Shown piece by piece: positions 42,101-50,723 of a stretch of 64,000 bases of DNA. The DNA is from Methanomassiliicoccaceae archaeon UBA472 (GTDB taxonomy: Archaea > Thermoplasmatota > Thermoplasmata > Methanomassiliicoccales > UBA472): positions 1 through 64,000 of the forward strand of contig DAML01000008.1 in assembly GCA_002497075.1 (NCBI GenBank). Direction: 5' to 3'. Numbering within the stretch: position 1 is the first letter of the stretch; every line of letters begins with the position of its first letter. The notes under the pieces are model-generated. The model was given only the letters and a program-made list of their open reading frames with translations, was not told the origin of the DNA and ran no database searches. Both the position numbers and the translations under genes were made by a program.

Positions 42101-45100
42101 AGCTCTTCATGCAGCAGATCTCTGACACCAAACCTACCCAGATAGTTGTCAGGGACAACGGGACCCTTGTCCTCGAAAGGACCACCGTTTCATCGAACCT
42201 CGTGCTCCGCATCTATCTGTTCAATGGAAGCGCACTGATAATGAGCGATTCCACCCTGAACTCCAACGTGATACTGATAATTGATGGCACATCCGAGGTT
42301 CGCATCGATGATTCCAAGGTACTGGGCGACCTTCAGGCCCCGGCCACTTCGGCTGCTACTCTGACGGCGTTCAACACCACTTTCGGTCAAAGATGGTCCT
42401 ATTTCGGAGGCGCGTCAGTAGCTGACCTCACCGGTGCTTCAATTAACCAGGTCCCGCCGCTTTCCCTCAAGGACAGCGCTACCGTTACTCTGTACACGTG
42501 GATCGTGGTCTCGGTGTACGATGGGACAGGTATCCACAAGATTCCTGGTGCCCAGGTCACCGCTCAATCCCTATTCACTACCACTGAGTATAACGGAGTG
42601 ACCAACGAGAGCGGGGTCTGGATGTTCAGAGCCCTTAGCGACGTGGTGACCGCCAGCAGCCGTGGAATCAACTACGGTTATTACCAGCTGAGCGCAGTGC
42701 ACTCGCACGGCGGGGACGATTATATGTCGGACCCGGTTGGAGCCACTCAGGTGCTCTTCAACCCGGATGCAGTGCTGGTACGCAGTGACACAATGGTCAG
42801 GTTGGACATCCCTTCGGCTCTGCCGGACATAGATCCGCCGTTCGACGTGTCCACTGCGGAACCGTTGAGGGGCGAGGAGATCACCCTATCCACTGTTATC
42901 AACAACATGGGAGTGGTGACCGCCTATAACATACTGGTCAGGTTCGAGGACAACAGCAGTGCCGGACTAAAACTGATCGAGAACTATATAATCGAGGAGC
43001 TGGCCGCCGATTCGAACGTGACCGTGACGGTCACCTGGACCGCGGTATATCCCCTCGGCAACCACACTCTCAGCGTCACCGTCGACCCATTAGACCAGAT
43101 CCCCGAACTGAACGAGGATAATAACAACAACTCGACCGTGGTCTACGTCCTGGGTGTCCCAGACCTTCTGGTGACCTCTGAAGACGTAACGATAAGCCCG
43201 GCATTCCCGGTAAGGGACCAGTTGGCATCGATCAGTGCTAACGTGAGGAACATCGGGGACAACGCGGTTTCCGCGTTCTACGTTAGTTTCTACAACGGGA
43301 CCGAATTGATCGGCCAGTTCCGCGTCGAGAACCTGCCTGCTGGTCAGGTCGCTACCGCCAGCATCGAGTGGGCCCCTGAAATCCACGGCATCCACAACAT
43401 CCGGGTGGTGGTCGATGAGAACAACGATACTGACGAGGTCGTGAAGATCAACAACGTGGCCCTAAAGACCGTCCAGGTCCGCAACTACCCCGACCTGTTG
43501 GCCTCTACAATAGGCTTTACCGTCGGTGGTTCGGCTACTACCAGTGTGAACGTAAACGGCGTGGTAACCATCACCGCTACGATATACAACGTCGGCGAAT
43601 CAGACGCCAACGAGTTCGATGCTGTGTTCTGGCTTAACGAGGAAGATATCTTGGATATCGTCCGCGTCGACAGCCTAGCCGCTGGAGCCATGACCACGGT
43701 GAGCACCACCTGGACCGCCGAGATAATACCCGGAATGGGGCTGTACCAAGAAAATAACATAACGGTTGTGTTGAATCCCGCCAGCAATTCCACGATCACC
43801 CACATAAACGAAATCGACGATCCTGCGAACAACAACAACCGGGCAACGCAGATCATCGAGGTCATCGACAACCGTCCGGACATGGCCGCTTCCAACGGGA
43901 GGGTCCAGTACAACGGGCAGAACATCGCTTCGGCCACCATCGGGCAAAAGGTGTTCGTGCTGTTCGACCTGGAGAACATATGCATAATCGACGGAACGGG
44001 CATCAAGGTCAGTGTTTCCTTGGTGAACGAGACGATCGATATGTTACTGTTCACCCAAACGGTCAACGTCGGAGCCGAGGACAGCATGCCATACAACGTG
44101 TCCTACGTGGTCAACGTGACCTCTGGGGACTACAACTTCGTGGTGGACGTGGACGCCGGTGCCGACGCCGACCAGAGCGACAACGTCCTGGAGATCGATT
44201 TCGCTGTTGTGGTTCCAAACCCGGTGATCAACATTAACCTGGGCAACAAGTATGATTACGCGCCTGGAACAAGCATATTCGTGCAGGGAACGGTCACCCA
44301 GAGCGGCAGCAACGCTCCGTTGGCCGGCCAGACCGTGAAGGTCAGGATCGTTGACAGCCAGGGATTCCCGCTGAGCAGTGAGTACACCGCCACCACCAAC
44401 GCCAACGGGCAGTTCAACAGCTGGGTGCTGGTGCCTTCCGGAAAGGAAGGGGCGCAGAGCCTGCAGGTGACGGTCGAAACGATCGAGGGCGAGTTCAACG
44501 AGGATGTAGACATCAATATCATCGCCCCGTTCGCTCCGGAGACCATACCCAGCTGGGTGTACCTGCTGATAGTGGCGATCGTGATCGCGGTCATCGTGAT
44601 CTTCTCCCTATACCTGTACCGTGTCGGGCTGGGACGCATGGTGGAGTGCGGTAACTGCGGTGCGCTGATACCGGAAGCGTCCAGGCACTGCCCGAAGTGC
44701 GGCGTGGAGTTCGAGAGCGATACCGCCAAGTGCAGCGAGTGCGGAGCCTGGATACCCTCCAAGGCTGAGAGCTGTCCGGACTGCGGCGCCAAGTTCATGA
44801 CCGAGCCCATGGAGACCGGACAGGCCCCAGGCTACATCGAGGCCATGAGGAAGCAGTACGACGAGTACATCGAGGCCTTCCGTGGACAGGCCAAGGCGGC
44901 CTTGGGCAGCAAGTACTCCGAGGAGAAGTTCATGGAGTGGCTGCAGACCGAGCCGAACTACCTGCCGTTCGAGGAGTGGCTGAGGAAGGAGGAGATGAGT
45001 CGGAGGTCCGGCGTGTTCCCCTGCCCGGCCTGCGGAACCCTGAATCCACGCGATTCAAAGATCTGCAACCGCTGCGGAACGGTCTTCGACCAGCAGGGCA

Positions 45101-45240
45101 AGTCCGAAGCGCCCAAGGCCGAGGAGAAGAAGAGCCCCTTCAGGCGAATAGTGCGCCGTACTGGCGAACAGAAGGAGGCTCCCAAGGAGCAGGCCCCTGA
45201 GGCGCCCAAGACCGAGGAGAGCGGGGACAAGCCCCAGTAA
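39124..45240 (+). CDS. Giant membrane-anchored surface protein with CARDB repeats and cytoplasmic zinc ribbons
   Basis: 2038 residues. A signal peptide occupies about residues 1-39. A beta-helix-like N-terminal region (GGAYNLNGNLTVRSGGVVTI) comes next, then two related jelly-roll-like modules up to about 590. About six CARDB repeats start near 720, 836, 1230, 1342, 1453 and 1582 (xPDLLxxxxxxxPxxxxxGxxxxIxxxVxNxG), and a fibronectin/Big-like domain follows near 1710. One membrane helix (WVYLLIVAIVIAVIVIFSLY, about 1809-1830) is followed by zinc ribbons at about 1841-1900 and 1966-1990, and a basic, Pro-rich tail. Most of the protein is outside; the ribbons face the cytoplasm. Likely an adhesin or S-layer-associated protein with a cytoplasmic interaction module. 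CARDB proteins are common in archaea; the cytoplasmic ribbons are unusual. Confidence 0.85.
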   Translation: MKIGIGATKALSLLIVWCMVFSAFAGMLVLLVPGAGQALEPSVVDGDLYIGEEYTNSTLIVNGGAYNLNGNLTVRSGGVVTITNGALNMLSSAGDFDGTSFNRVHHIIVEDGGELNIVDSEIRTEPVLFNVTPALGILIRNGGSLYAENSHLSFQGHIMVDEGSFVAYGSSISGPLFTAMSSTVELYGSVIEEIPGVPLTDDTAYSYTFASATANDIEVGYTFQRNPDTARTTVPTGTADYLTADDLNNVTVATGTGIAISGFDIGGLFFNEGEASSVTLNALYKTADDFVSAGNTFRYAEYLTASAPATGMAVEPTYEAYSPSTTNQYMVISHDLTALGLSSLDLSVLSVTFDNTASQDVMIDRVWIEVQRSIPAYHNITLAGNTEFTAVDTHLGVNYDNYTNMSSHRKMTVMDGATANLYGVSVNGTFFDGGLSPFQVVESTIQLKPLAQGSDDTGETSVLDLLFNDGEYYYADSGETIWVTQFNIAGMVAPISKIVVTAEFGANVGYNTPQFLQWNVTGTSLTNMDIVVATSTPTVDSTEIATDSLVNLAQLSSMNIVFNNQDPAQVSFDLIWVQAVLYPSINIYRWAEVDVVDTNGLPVSGAEVVARGPGGSPATYFYDGTENLMPPTNVLAYMGVNESTYGITDDLGLVTLPLLTDVVDPKSYPNSHPVTAYAIIATYEDLAAMNYTTSLDTTFDPYPDMTIQTIEMHLVLVDLELALPDLVVSGITTTPVTMYENDPATVEVNVTNLGLNTAGEFLVEVTDSIGNVTNHLGNITISSLASGATTSFTVPWLSNFTAAGSHVITVTVDVNEEIMEVDEANKFYETVIVMPLLADLAVDEASITFSDNPGLARETLTISVEVSNEGRIAANMAVVTYYLGNPVDGGVTIGQSTISVPNGVTASTGLDWIPIQIGTYPIYVVVNSDRSIVEYSYSNNMAFNTLRVDIQANESAGDWLINESESWSVLGGSSYQRNIIIEDEGYLSFTGSQLFMQQISDTKPTQIVVRDNGTLVLERTTVSSNLVLRIYLFNGSALIMSDSTLNSNVILIIDGTSEVRIDDSKVLGDLQAPATSAATLTAFNTTFGQRWSYFGGASVADLTGASINQVPPLSLKDSATVTLYTWIVVSVYDGTGIHKIPGAQVTAQSLFTTTEYNGVTNESGVWMFRALSDVVTASSRGINYGYYQLSAVHSHGGDDYMSDPVGATQVLFNPDAVLVRSDTMVRLDIPSALPDIDPPFDVSTAEPLRGEEITLSTVINNMGVVTAYNILVRFEDNSSAGLKLIENYIIEELAADSNVTVTVTWTAVYPLGNHTLSVTVDPLDQIPELNEDNNNNSTVVYVLGVPDLLVTSEDVTISPAFPVRDQLASISANVRNIGDNAVSAFYVSFYNGTELIGQFRVENLPAGQVATASIEWAPEIHGIHNIRVVVDENNDTDEVVKINNVALKTVQVRNYPDLLASTIGFTVGGSATTSVNVNGVVTITATIYNVGESDANEFDAVFWLNEEDILDIVRVDSLAAGAMTTVSTTWTAEIIPGMGLYQENNITVVLNPASNSTITHINEIDDPANNNNRATQIIEVIDNRPDMAASNGRVQYNGQNIASATIGQKVFVLFDLENICIIDGTGIKVSVSLVNETIDMLLFTQTVNVGAEDSMPYNVSYVVNVTSGDYNFVVDVDAGADADQSDNVLEIDFAVVVPNPVININLGNKYDYAPGTSIFVQGTVTQSGSNAPLAGQTVKVRIVDSQGFPLSSEYTATTNANGQFNSWVLVPSGKEGAQSLQVTVETIEGEFNEDVDINIIAPFAPETIPSWVYLLIVAIVIAVIVIFSLYLYRVGLGRMVECGNCGALIPEASRHCPKCGVEFESDTAKCSECGAWIPSKAESCPDCGAKFMTEPMETGQAPGYIEAMRKQYDEYIEAFRGQAKAALGSKYSEEKFMEWLQTEPNYLPFEEWLRKEEMSRRSGVFPCPACGTLNPRDSKICNRCGTVFDQQGKSEAPKAEEKKSPFRRIVRRTGEQKEAPKEQAPEAPKTEESGDKPQ

Positions 45241-45244
45241 ACCC

Positions 45245-45290
45245 CTTCCCCTTTTCTTTTTTTTATTTTTAAATTAAAAAAATAGAAACT
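45245..45290. terminator. Bidirectional T-rich terminator
   Basis: CTTTTTTTTATTTTTAAATT followed by seven A residues gives T-runs on both strands between the convergent surface-protein gene and the secretion operon. Confidence 0.65.
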
Positions 45291-45302
45291 AGGTAAGGCG
45301 TT

Positions 45303-47018
45303 TCAGACCTTATAGTCCTGGTTCATGACCTCCCGGACCTCCTTCATGACCTTGTCCGGGTTCTTGTAGTAGGTGGAGACGATCTTGGCGACTTGTCGGA
45401 AGCTGTCGACCCCGGTCTTCTTCATGTACTCCAGGATCTCTGCCCGCCGTCTCCACTCACGTTCCATCTCTCTAGGCGACCAGCTCTTGACCGTGCGCAC
45501 CTTCTCGAAGATGTAGGAGTGCCCGCTGTAATTGAATGAGTCGTCCGCTGGGTTCCAGGTGAAGGCGGAGTTGGTTATGAGCTCCCCGGTCTCGGGGTCC
45601 ATGCCCACTATCTCCGTGAGGGACTTGACCCTCCTGGTCATCTTGGTGCCGACCTTCACTTGAGCTTGCAGCATCACGATGTCCAGGGCGGTGATTAGGG
45701 CTCGGGGCAGGTTGATCGGGTCGTTCTCCATCCTGTGCACCATCGCCTGAACGTCCTCGGCGTGGAAGGTCGAATAGGAAATGGTACCGGTGGCCATGGC
45801 CTGGAATACGACATAGGCTTCCTTTCCACGCACCTCACCGACCATCAGGTACTGCGGCCTCTGACGCAGGGCTGCAGTAAGAAGGTCATACATATCGACG
45901 GAACCGGCCACGGCGCTCTTGCGCCCGCCGAAAGATTCCCTGGTCAGGCCAGGGATCCAGTTCTCGTGCGGGAGGTTAAGCTCTCTGGTATCTTCAATGC
46001 TGATGATCTTCATCTGCGGCGGTATGAAAAGCAGCACGGCATTCAGAGTGGTGGTCTTTCCGCTGGCCGTCCCTCCGCAAACCAGCATGGAGCTGCCGAA
46101 CTCCGTGGATATCCACAGGTAAGCCATCATCTCCGTGCTCATGGTCTTGAAGCGGAGAAGGTCCACCGGCGTGAAGGGGTTCTCCTTGAATCGCCTGATG
46201 GTGAACGAGGAGCCACGCTTTGTGACGTGCTTGCCCAGCGTTGCGTTCAACCTTGAACCGTCGGGAATGGTGGCGTCCAGCAGCGGTTCGGCGACAGAGA
46301 TGTGCTTGCCGCACTTCTGGGACAGCCAGATGACGAACGAATCCAATTCCTCGTCGGTTTCGAACTTGACGTTTGACTTGATCGAGCCGTACTTGCGATG
46401 GAATATGAACAGCGGGATGTTCACTCCGTCACAAGAACAATCTTCCACGTTGGGATCGACCATCATGACGTCGATGGCGCCGTAACCAATGAAGTCCCGA
46501 CGGAGGTAGTAGTGGATCCTCTCCCGGGAGTCCATGTTCAAGCTGACCTCCATGGTCCTGAGCAGATCGTCCGTCACCTCTCGCAGAACGCTCTCCTTCT
46601 CTCGAGGGTTGGCCTCATCCAGCTTGTTTATGGTGAGCACCACGCTGCTCTTCAGCATCTCCAGGAGCATACCCTCATCCTCGGAGAGCGAGGGTTCGAT
46701 GACCTCGTAGATGTACTCCGAGGCGATGTTGTCGAACTTGATACGCACGTAAGAATAGGGGTCCAGCACCGGGGCTATTTCCACCTCGTCGATGAAGCTC
46801 TCCGGTATCTTCGGTATCTCGGTTATCCTTCCCCTCAGACGGTCCTGGTCCTCCAGCTGGGCGGGGACCATCACCCGCACTGGCTTGTTGGAGAGGCGAT
46901 GCACCAGTTCCATATAGTAATCCTTGAAGGTCAGCTTCTTGGACCGCTCCACCTGAAGGTTGCCCTTCTCGATCAGAAGCTCCAGGTCCTTGAGCGGCTC
47001 CTTTCCGCTGGCTGACAT
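45303..47018 (-). CDS. GspE/TadA-family secretion ATPase (second copy, altered His box)
   Basis: 571 residues. Walker A GGTASGKTTTLNAV lies near residue 315, the Asp box is SIEDTRELNLPHENW, and MVGEVRGKEAYVVFQAMATG follows. The His box reads ATGTISYSTFHAE, so the first His of the usual TGHxxxxTxHA is Thr. The family drives assembly of type IV pili, archaella and Tad pili from the cytoplasmic membrane. It is last in the operon; its ATG directly follows the stop of TadC copy 2. It is a clear paralogue of the ATPase at 48968. Confidence 0.88.
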   Translation of the reverse strand: MSASGKEPLKDLELLIEKGNLQVERSKKLTFKDYYMELVHRLSNKPVRVMVPAQLEDQDRLRGRITEIPKIPESFIDEVEIAPVLDPYSYVRIKFDNIASEYIYEVIEPSLSEDEGMLLEMLKSSVVLTINKLDEANPREKESVLREVTDDLLRTMEVSLNMDSRERIHYYLRRDFIGYGAIDVMMVDPNVEDCSCDGVNIPLFIFHRKYGSIKSNVKFETDEELDSFVIWLSQKCGKHISVAEPLLDATIPDGSRLNATLGKHVTKRGSSFTIRRFKENPFTPVDLLRFKTMSTEMMAYLWISTEFGSSMLVCGGTASGKTTTLNAVLLFIPPQMKIISIEDTRELNLPHENWIPGLTRESFGGRKSAVAGSVDMYDLLTAALRQRPQYLMVGEVRGKEAYVVFQAMATGTISYSTFHAEDVQAMVHRMENDPINLPRALITALDIVMLQAQVKVGTKMTRRVKSLTEIVGMDPETGELITNSAFTWNPADDSFNYSGHSYIFEKVRTVKSWSPREMEREWRRRAEILEYMKKTGVDSFRQVAKIVSTYYKNPDKVMKEVREVMNQDYKV

Positions 47019-47918
47019 CTAACCCACCACCCTTGTTCCGATGAGACCGATCAACAGCATGATGAAAGAATGACGGAACCCGTTGGCGATGCGGCCGTCC
47101 TGAAGGACTCCGGCCAGAATTCCGTCCCCGAAGGCGTGTATCACCACAGATATGACGAATATCAACTGCACCTGCGGGATGACGTCCGATTTGATCTGCA
47201 CTGGCACGCCTCCGATGTCCGGGGCGTCCTCGCTGATCTGGGTACCAGCCTCGATCATCCTGGGCAGGAAGGTGGAGTTCAGAATGAATATTGTGGCCAG
47301 GAACACTGCGAACGCCACGTAGATGACCACGGTATAGGTCGACATGGCGATGCTCCTCTCATTGCGATTGAGAAGCGTCTCACGAGCATCGTGCGCCACC
47401 ATGTCAAGCACGTCCGCCACGTTTCCGCCCGCCTCGTTCGCCTTGATCACGATGGTGGTCATGCGGCGCACCAGTGGAGTGTCGACGCGGTCGATGAAAA
47501 GCCTTATAGCATCAGTGGCCGGAACGCCCCAGTCGATCTGGGATGCCATCCTCTGGATCTCCGGCGTAAGCCGTCCGTAACGTCCGCGGGAAGAGACCTT
47601 GATGGATTCCGCAAGCGTCATGCCGAAACGGCCGCCCTCGGCCACATCGCGCAGGAAATCGGGAAGCCTGGACTCTATCTCGCGTATCTTCTTGAACTGG
47701 TAAGTGGAATAGAAGCCGTACGGTCCACAGAGGGCCATTAGCCCCATTGCAACCCAATCTATCCACTCCAGCCCGGTCTCCAATCCTCCGATGGCGTCGA
47801 TGACACCAAGGAAAACGAAGAAGGCCATGATCACGCCGCCGATGATGAGGAGCATTCTGCTGTAGTCCCTCTTCCTGAGGGTGAGCTGCTCGATATCTAA
47901 CAATTTCTTCTCAGCCAT
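47019..47918 (-). CDS. TadC/T2SSF-type membrane protein (copy 2)
   Basis: 299 residues. Two N-terminal helices (MLLIIGGVIMAFFVFLGVI and IDWVAMGLMALCGPYGFYS) precede a cytoplasmic T2SSF domain: LPDFLRDVAEGGRFGMTLAESI, LVRRMTTIVIKANEAGGNVADVL. Two or three further helices end with VIHAFGDGILAGVL and FIMLLIGLIGTRVV. This is the platform protein that couples the ATPase to pilus subunits. GAGGTGAG precedes the ATG. Bacterial Tad systems likewise use two such proteins (TadB and TadC). Confidence 0.85.
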   Translation of the reverse strand: MAEKKLLDIEQLTLRKRDYSRMLLIIGGVIMAFFVFLGVIDAIGGLETGLEWIDWVAMGLMALCGPYGFYSTYQFKKIREIESRLPDFLRDVAEGGRFGMTLAESIKVSSRGRYGRLTPEIQRMASQIDWGVPATDAIRLFIDRVDTPLVRRMTTIVIKANEAGGNVADVLDMVAHDARETLLNRNERSIAMSTYTVVIYVAFAVFLATIFILNSTFLPRMIEAGTQISEDAPDIGGVPVQIKSDVIPQVQLIFVISVVIHAFGDGILAGVLQDGRIANGFRHSFIMLLIGLIGTRVVG

Positions 47919-47927
47919 TTTCTCACC

Positions 47928-48968
47928 TCACATCGTCGACTCCTTGGTCATGTTCCAAATGAAGAAGATGAAGCCGAACTGGGAGAACGGCACCATCAGC
48001 CCCACCACCAGCCAGAGAAGTATCACCGTGGTATCGGTGTTGCCGCCCGCGCCCGGGACTATGGCCATGATGGCCATGATCACTATCAGGAACAGGGGGA
48101 AGGCCACCACCACGGTGACGAAAGTCTCTGCCATCAACCCCAGTGTCTCCAGCTGGGACTTGATCTCCAACTTGTACTCCTTCTCGAACTGCTCCGCCTT
48201 CTGCAGGAAGTACGGCTTCAGCTGACCTCCGGAGGTGGAGGTGGTGACCACACCCTGCAGGAACTCCTGGAAGCGGGTGGACGGGGTACGCTGAGCCGCG
48301 TTGCTGATCGCCGATAGGATATCGTTCCCCAGCAGTTCGGTGTCCCTGGTTATCCATTCCGCCTCGTTCTTGATCTCGCCGTAAATAGGCTGGCGGGAAA
48401 GTTCCTTGAATATGATGTCGATGTTAACGTCAGCGCTGGCCATGGCCGATATGAAGCTCATGGCCGCTCCCAGGCGCTTGTTGATGTCGCGCATTCTCGT
48501 TTTAGCCTTAGAGCTGGGTATCGATCCCATGACCACGTAGGTCAGTATAATCGGCAGGACCACGATCATGATCGAGAATATCAGCACCATCCCGGTCTCG
48601 ATGCCCAGGAAGGCGATGAGCACACCTCCGAACACCAGGGAACCGACCAACGCCAGGGCGCCCACGATCAGGGTGGTCATCCAGATGTAGGCGGTGTACT
48701 CCTCCGGGCGGAGGCGCATGTGCGCCTGCAGCAGCGCCGATTCCAGCTTCGGGTTAGGCCTCATGCGGGAGGTGACCGTCTTGCCGAGCGTCCTCCAACT
48801 GAACTCCTGGAACGGAGTGAGCTTGACGTAATCAGGCACGGCACCCTCAGGCAGCTTGATGACCCTCGGCCCCAGCTCTGAATCATGTTTCGGAGCCGCG
48901 CTCTTGGTGCGCAGATAGGACTTATTGGTCGAATCTAAACGGGTGAAGAGGTTGGATTCGCCAGTCAT
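47928..48968 (-). CDS. TadB/T2SSF-type membrane protein (copy 1)
   Basis: 346 residues. A polar N-terminus of about 110 residues is followed by helices (TLIVGALALVGSLVFGGVLI, MVLIFSIMIVVLPIILTYVV), a T2SSF domain (KRLGAAMSFISAMASADVNI, RTPSTRFQEFLQGVVTTSTSGG) and two C-terminal helices (FPLFLIVIMAIMAIV, VILLWLVVGLMVPFSQ). It overlaps the ATPase copy 1 stop as TGATG, so it is translationally coupled. It forms the inner-membrane platform together with copy 2. Confidence 0.85.
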   Translation of the reverse strand: MTGESNLFTRLDSTNKSYLRTKSAAPKHDSELGPRVIKLPEGAVPDYVKLTPFQEFSWRTLGKTVTSRMRPNPKLESALLQAHMRLRPEEYTAYIWMTTLIVGALALVGSLVFGGVLIAFLGIETGMVLIFSIMIVVLPIILTYVVMGSIPSSKAKTRMRDINKRLGAAMSFISAMASADVNIDIIFKELSRQPIYGEIKNEAEWITRDTELLGNDILSAISNAAQRTPSTRFQEFLQGVVTTSTSGGQLKPYFLQKAEQFEKEYKLEIKSQLETLGLMAETFVTVVVAFPLFLIVIMAIMAIVPGAGGNTDTTVILLWLVVGLMVPFSQFGFIFFIWNMTKESTM

Positions 48969-50713
48969 CAGTTCACCTCCATGGCCGCCAGGTCCTTTCG
49001 GATGCGGTCCAGGGTCTTGTCATGGTCCTTGTAGTAGGAATTGACCAGGTTCCAGATCTCCCGGTGGTTGCGGATGTCCTTCTTGAGGAGGTACGAAACG
49101 ACTTCCACGCGGCGGTCGAACTCGGCCATCATCTCGTCGTGGGTCAGCGACTTCATCTCCATTATCTTATCGAACAGGAATGAGTGCCCCTTGAATATGT
49201 GGCGGTCGGTGGCCGGGTCCCATTCGTAGACGGTGTTGGTGATCAGCTCGTTGGTCTCCGGCTCGAAACCGACGATCTCTACGATCTGCTTCATGCGCCT
49301 TACGAAATCGTTACCAACCTTTACCTGGGACTGGATGAGAACGTTTCGCAATGCCGTGAGCAGGATCCTGGGGCAGTTGATGGGCGGGTTCTCCAGCCTG
49401 TTCACCATGCTCTTGACCGAGTCGGCGTGCATGGTGGAATAGGTGCTGTGACCGGTGGCCATGGCCTGGAACATGATGTACGTCTCCTTGCCACGCACCT
49501 CGCCGACGATGATGTAGTTCGGCCTTTGCCTTAGCGCGGCACGGACGAGATCGTACATGTCGATCTCCCCGGCCGCCCGGCCGTCCTTGTCCCTCTCCCC
49601 CACGCCGGTCCTGGTCGCCCCGGGGATCCAGTTCTCGTGTGGGAGGTTGATCTCCCTGGTGTCCTCGATGGTGACTATCTTGGCTCCGGGCGGGATGAAT
49701 ATGGCTAGTGCGTTCAAAGCGCTGGTCTTGCCGCTGGCCGTTCCGCCGACCAATATCATGGACTCGCCGTTCTCGACGCCGATCCAGAGGTAGGCCATCA
49801 TCTCCGGGGAGACGGTCTTGTACCTCATGAGGTCGGTGGGTGTGAAGGGTTTGTTCTTGAAGCGCCTGATGGTGAAGGTCGATCCTCTGGTGGTCACCTC
49901 ACGCGAGTACGTAGCTTGAACGCGGTGCCCTTCTACGGTCGTGCCGTCCAGAATCGGGGCGGCGACCGAGATCTGCTTGCCGCTCCTCTGAGCGAGCGTA
50001 ACAACGAAAGAGTTCAGCTCGTCCTCGTTGGTGAAAATGATGTTGGAGCGGGCGCTCTCCCACTTTCCGTGGAATATGAAGATTGGGACGTTGTAACCGT
50101 CGCAGGAGATATCTTCCACCATGTCGTCGCGCATCATGACGTCGATGGGTCCGTGGCCGACGAAGTCGCGTATGATGTAGTAGCCGATGCGCTTCTTGGC
50201 TAGCTGCTCCACCTTGATGCCCCGGGTGCGGATGAAGCTGTCCACGCTCTCCCGGAGGTACTCCTCCTTGTCCAGCTGGGTCAGCTTCTCCCATTCGTAC
50301 CCCAAGGTGCGGTGCAGGGTGTCCTTCAACAGGTCCAGCAGCTCCTGCTCCTCCCGGATCAGGGTCGGCTCGATTACCTCGTACAGATATTCACTTAGAT
50401 TGTTGTTGTAGGTGATGCGAACGTAGGCGTAATCGCTGACCACCGCGTATTGGTCGAGGACCTCGATGGCCGGGTCGGTGATATCCGGGATTACCGTGAT
50501 GGCCGATCCAGGTCTTACTGACTGGGCTTCGTTGCGCACCGGGACCATGACCCTGCTCGCACGATTAGGGGCCATGCGGCGCAGCATCTTAAGGTACGAG
50601 TTGCGGACCTTCTCCCTGGTGGTGATGGTGGACCAATCCTTCTGTTCCTCGTCGATAATAGGACTCAGAACCCCATTGCGCTCTTTCCCCGGTTCCTTGG
50701 CCGCGTTCTCCAT
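48968..50713 (-). CDS. GspE/TadA-family secretion ATPase (first copy, canonical)
   Basis: 581 residues. Walker A GGTASGKTSALNAL lies near residue 325; TIEDTREINLPHENW is the Asp box; the complete His box is ATGHSTYSTMHAD. The N-terminal domain (DYAYVRITYNNNLSEYLYEV, GHGPIDVMMRDD) matches the archaeal FlaI/GspE type. It would hydrolyse ATP as a hexamer to extend a pilus-like fibre. It lies second in the operon after the pilin-like gene. Confidence 0.93.
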   Translation of the reverse strand: MENAAKEPGKERNGVLSPIIDEEQKDWSTITTREKVRNSYLKMLRRMAPNRASRVMVPVRNEAQSVRPGSAITVIPDITDPAIEVLDQYAVVSDYAYVRITYNNNLSEYLYEVIEPTLIREEQELLDLLKDTLHRTLGYEWEKLTQLDKEEYLRESVDSFIRTRGIKVEQLAKKRIGYYIIRDFVGHGPIDVMMRDDMVEDISCDGYNVPIFIFHGKWESARSNIIFTNEDELNSFVVTLAQRSGKQISVAAPILDGTTVEGHRVQATYSREVTTRGSTFTIRRFKNKPFTPTDLMRYKTVSPEMMAYLWIGVENGESMILVGGTASGKTSALNALAIFIPPGAKIVTIEDTREINLPHENWIPGATRTGVGERDKDGRAAGEIDMYDLVRAALRQRPNYIIVGEVRGKETYIMFQAMATGHSTYSTMHADSVKSMVNRLENPPINCPRILLTALRNVLIQSQVKVGNDFVRRMKQIVEIVGFEPETNELITNTVYEWDPATDRHIFKGHSFLFDKIMEMKSLTHDEMMAEFDRRVEVVSYLLKKDIRNHREIWNLVNSYYKDHDKTLDRIRKDLAAMEVN

Positions 50714-50723
50714 CTTACCACCC

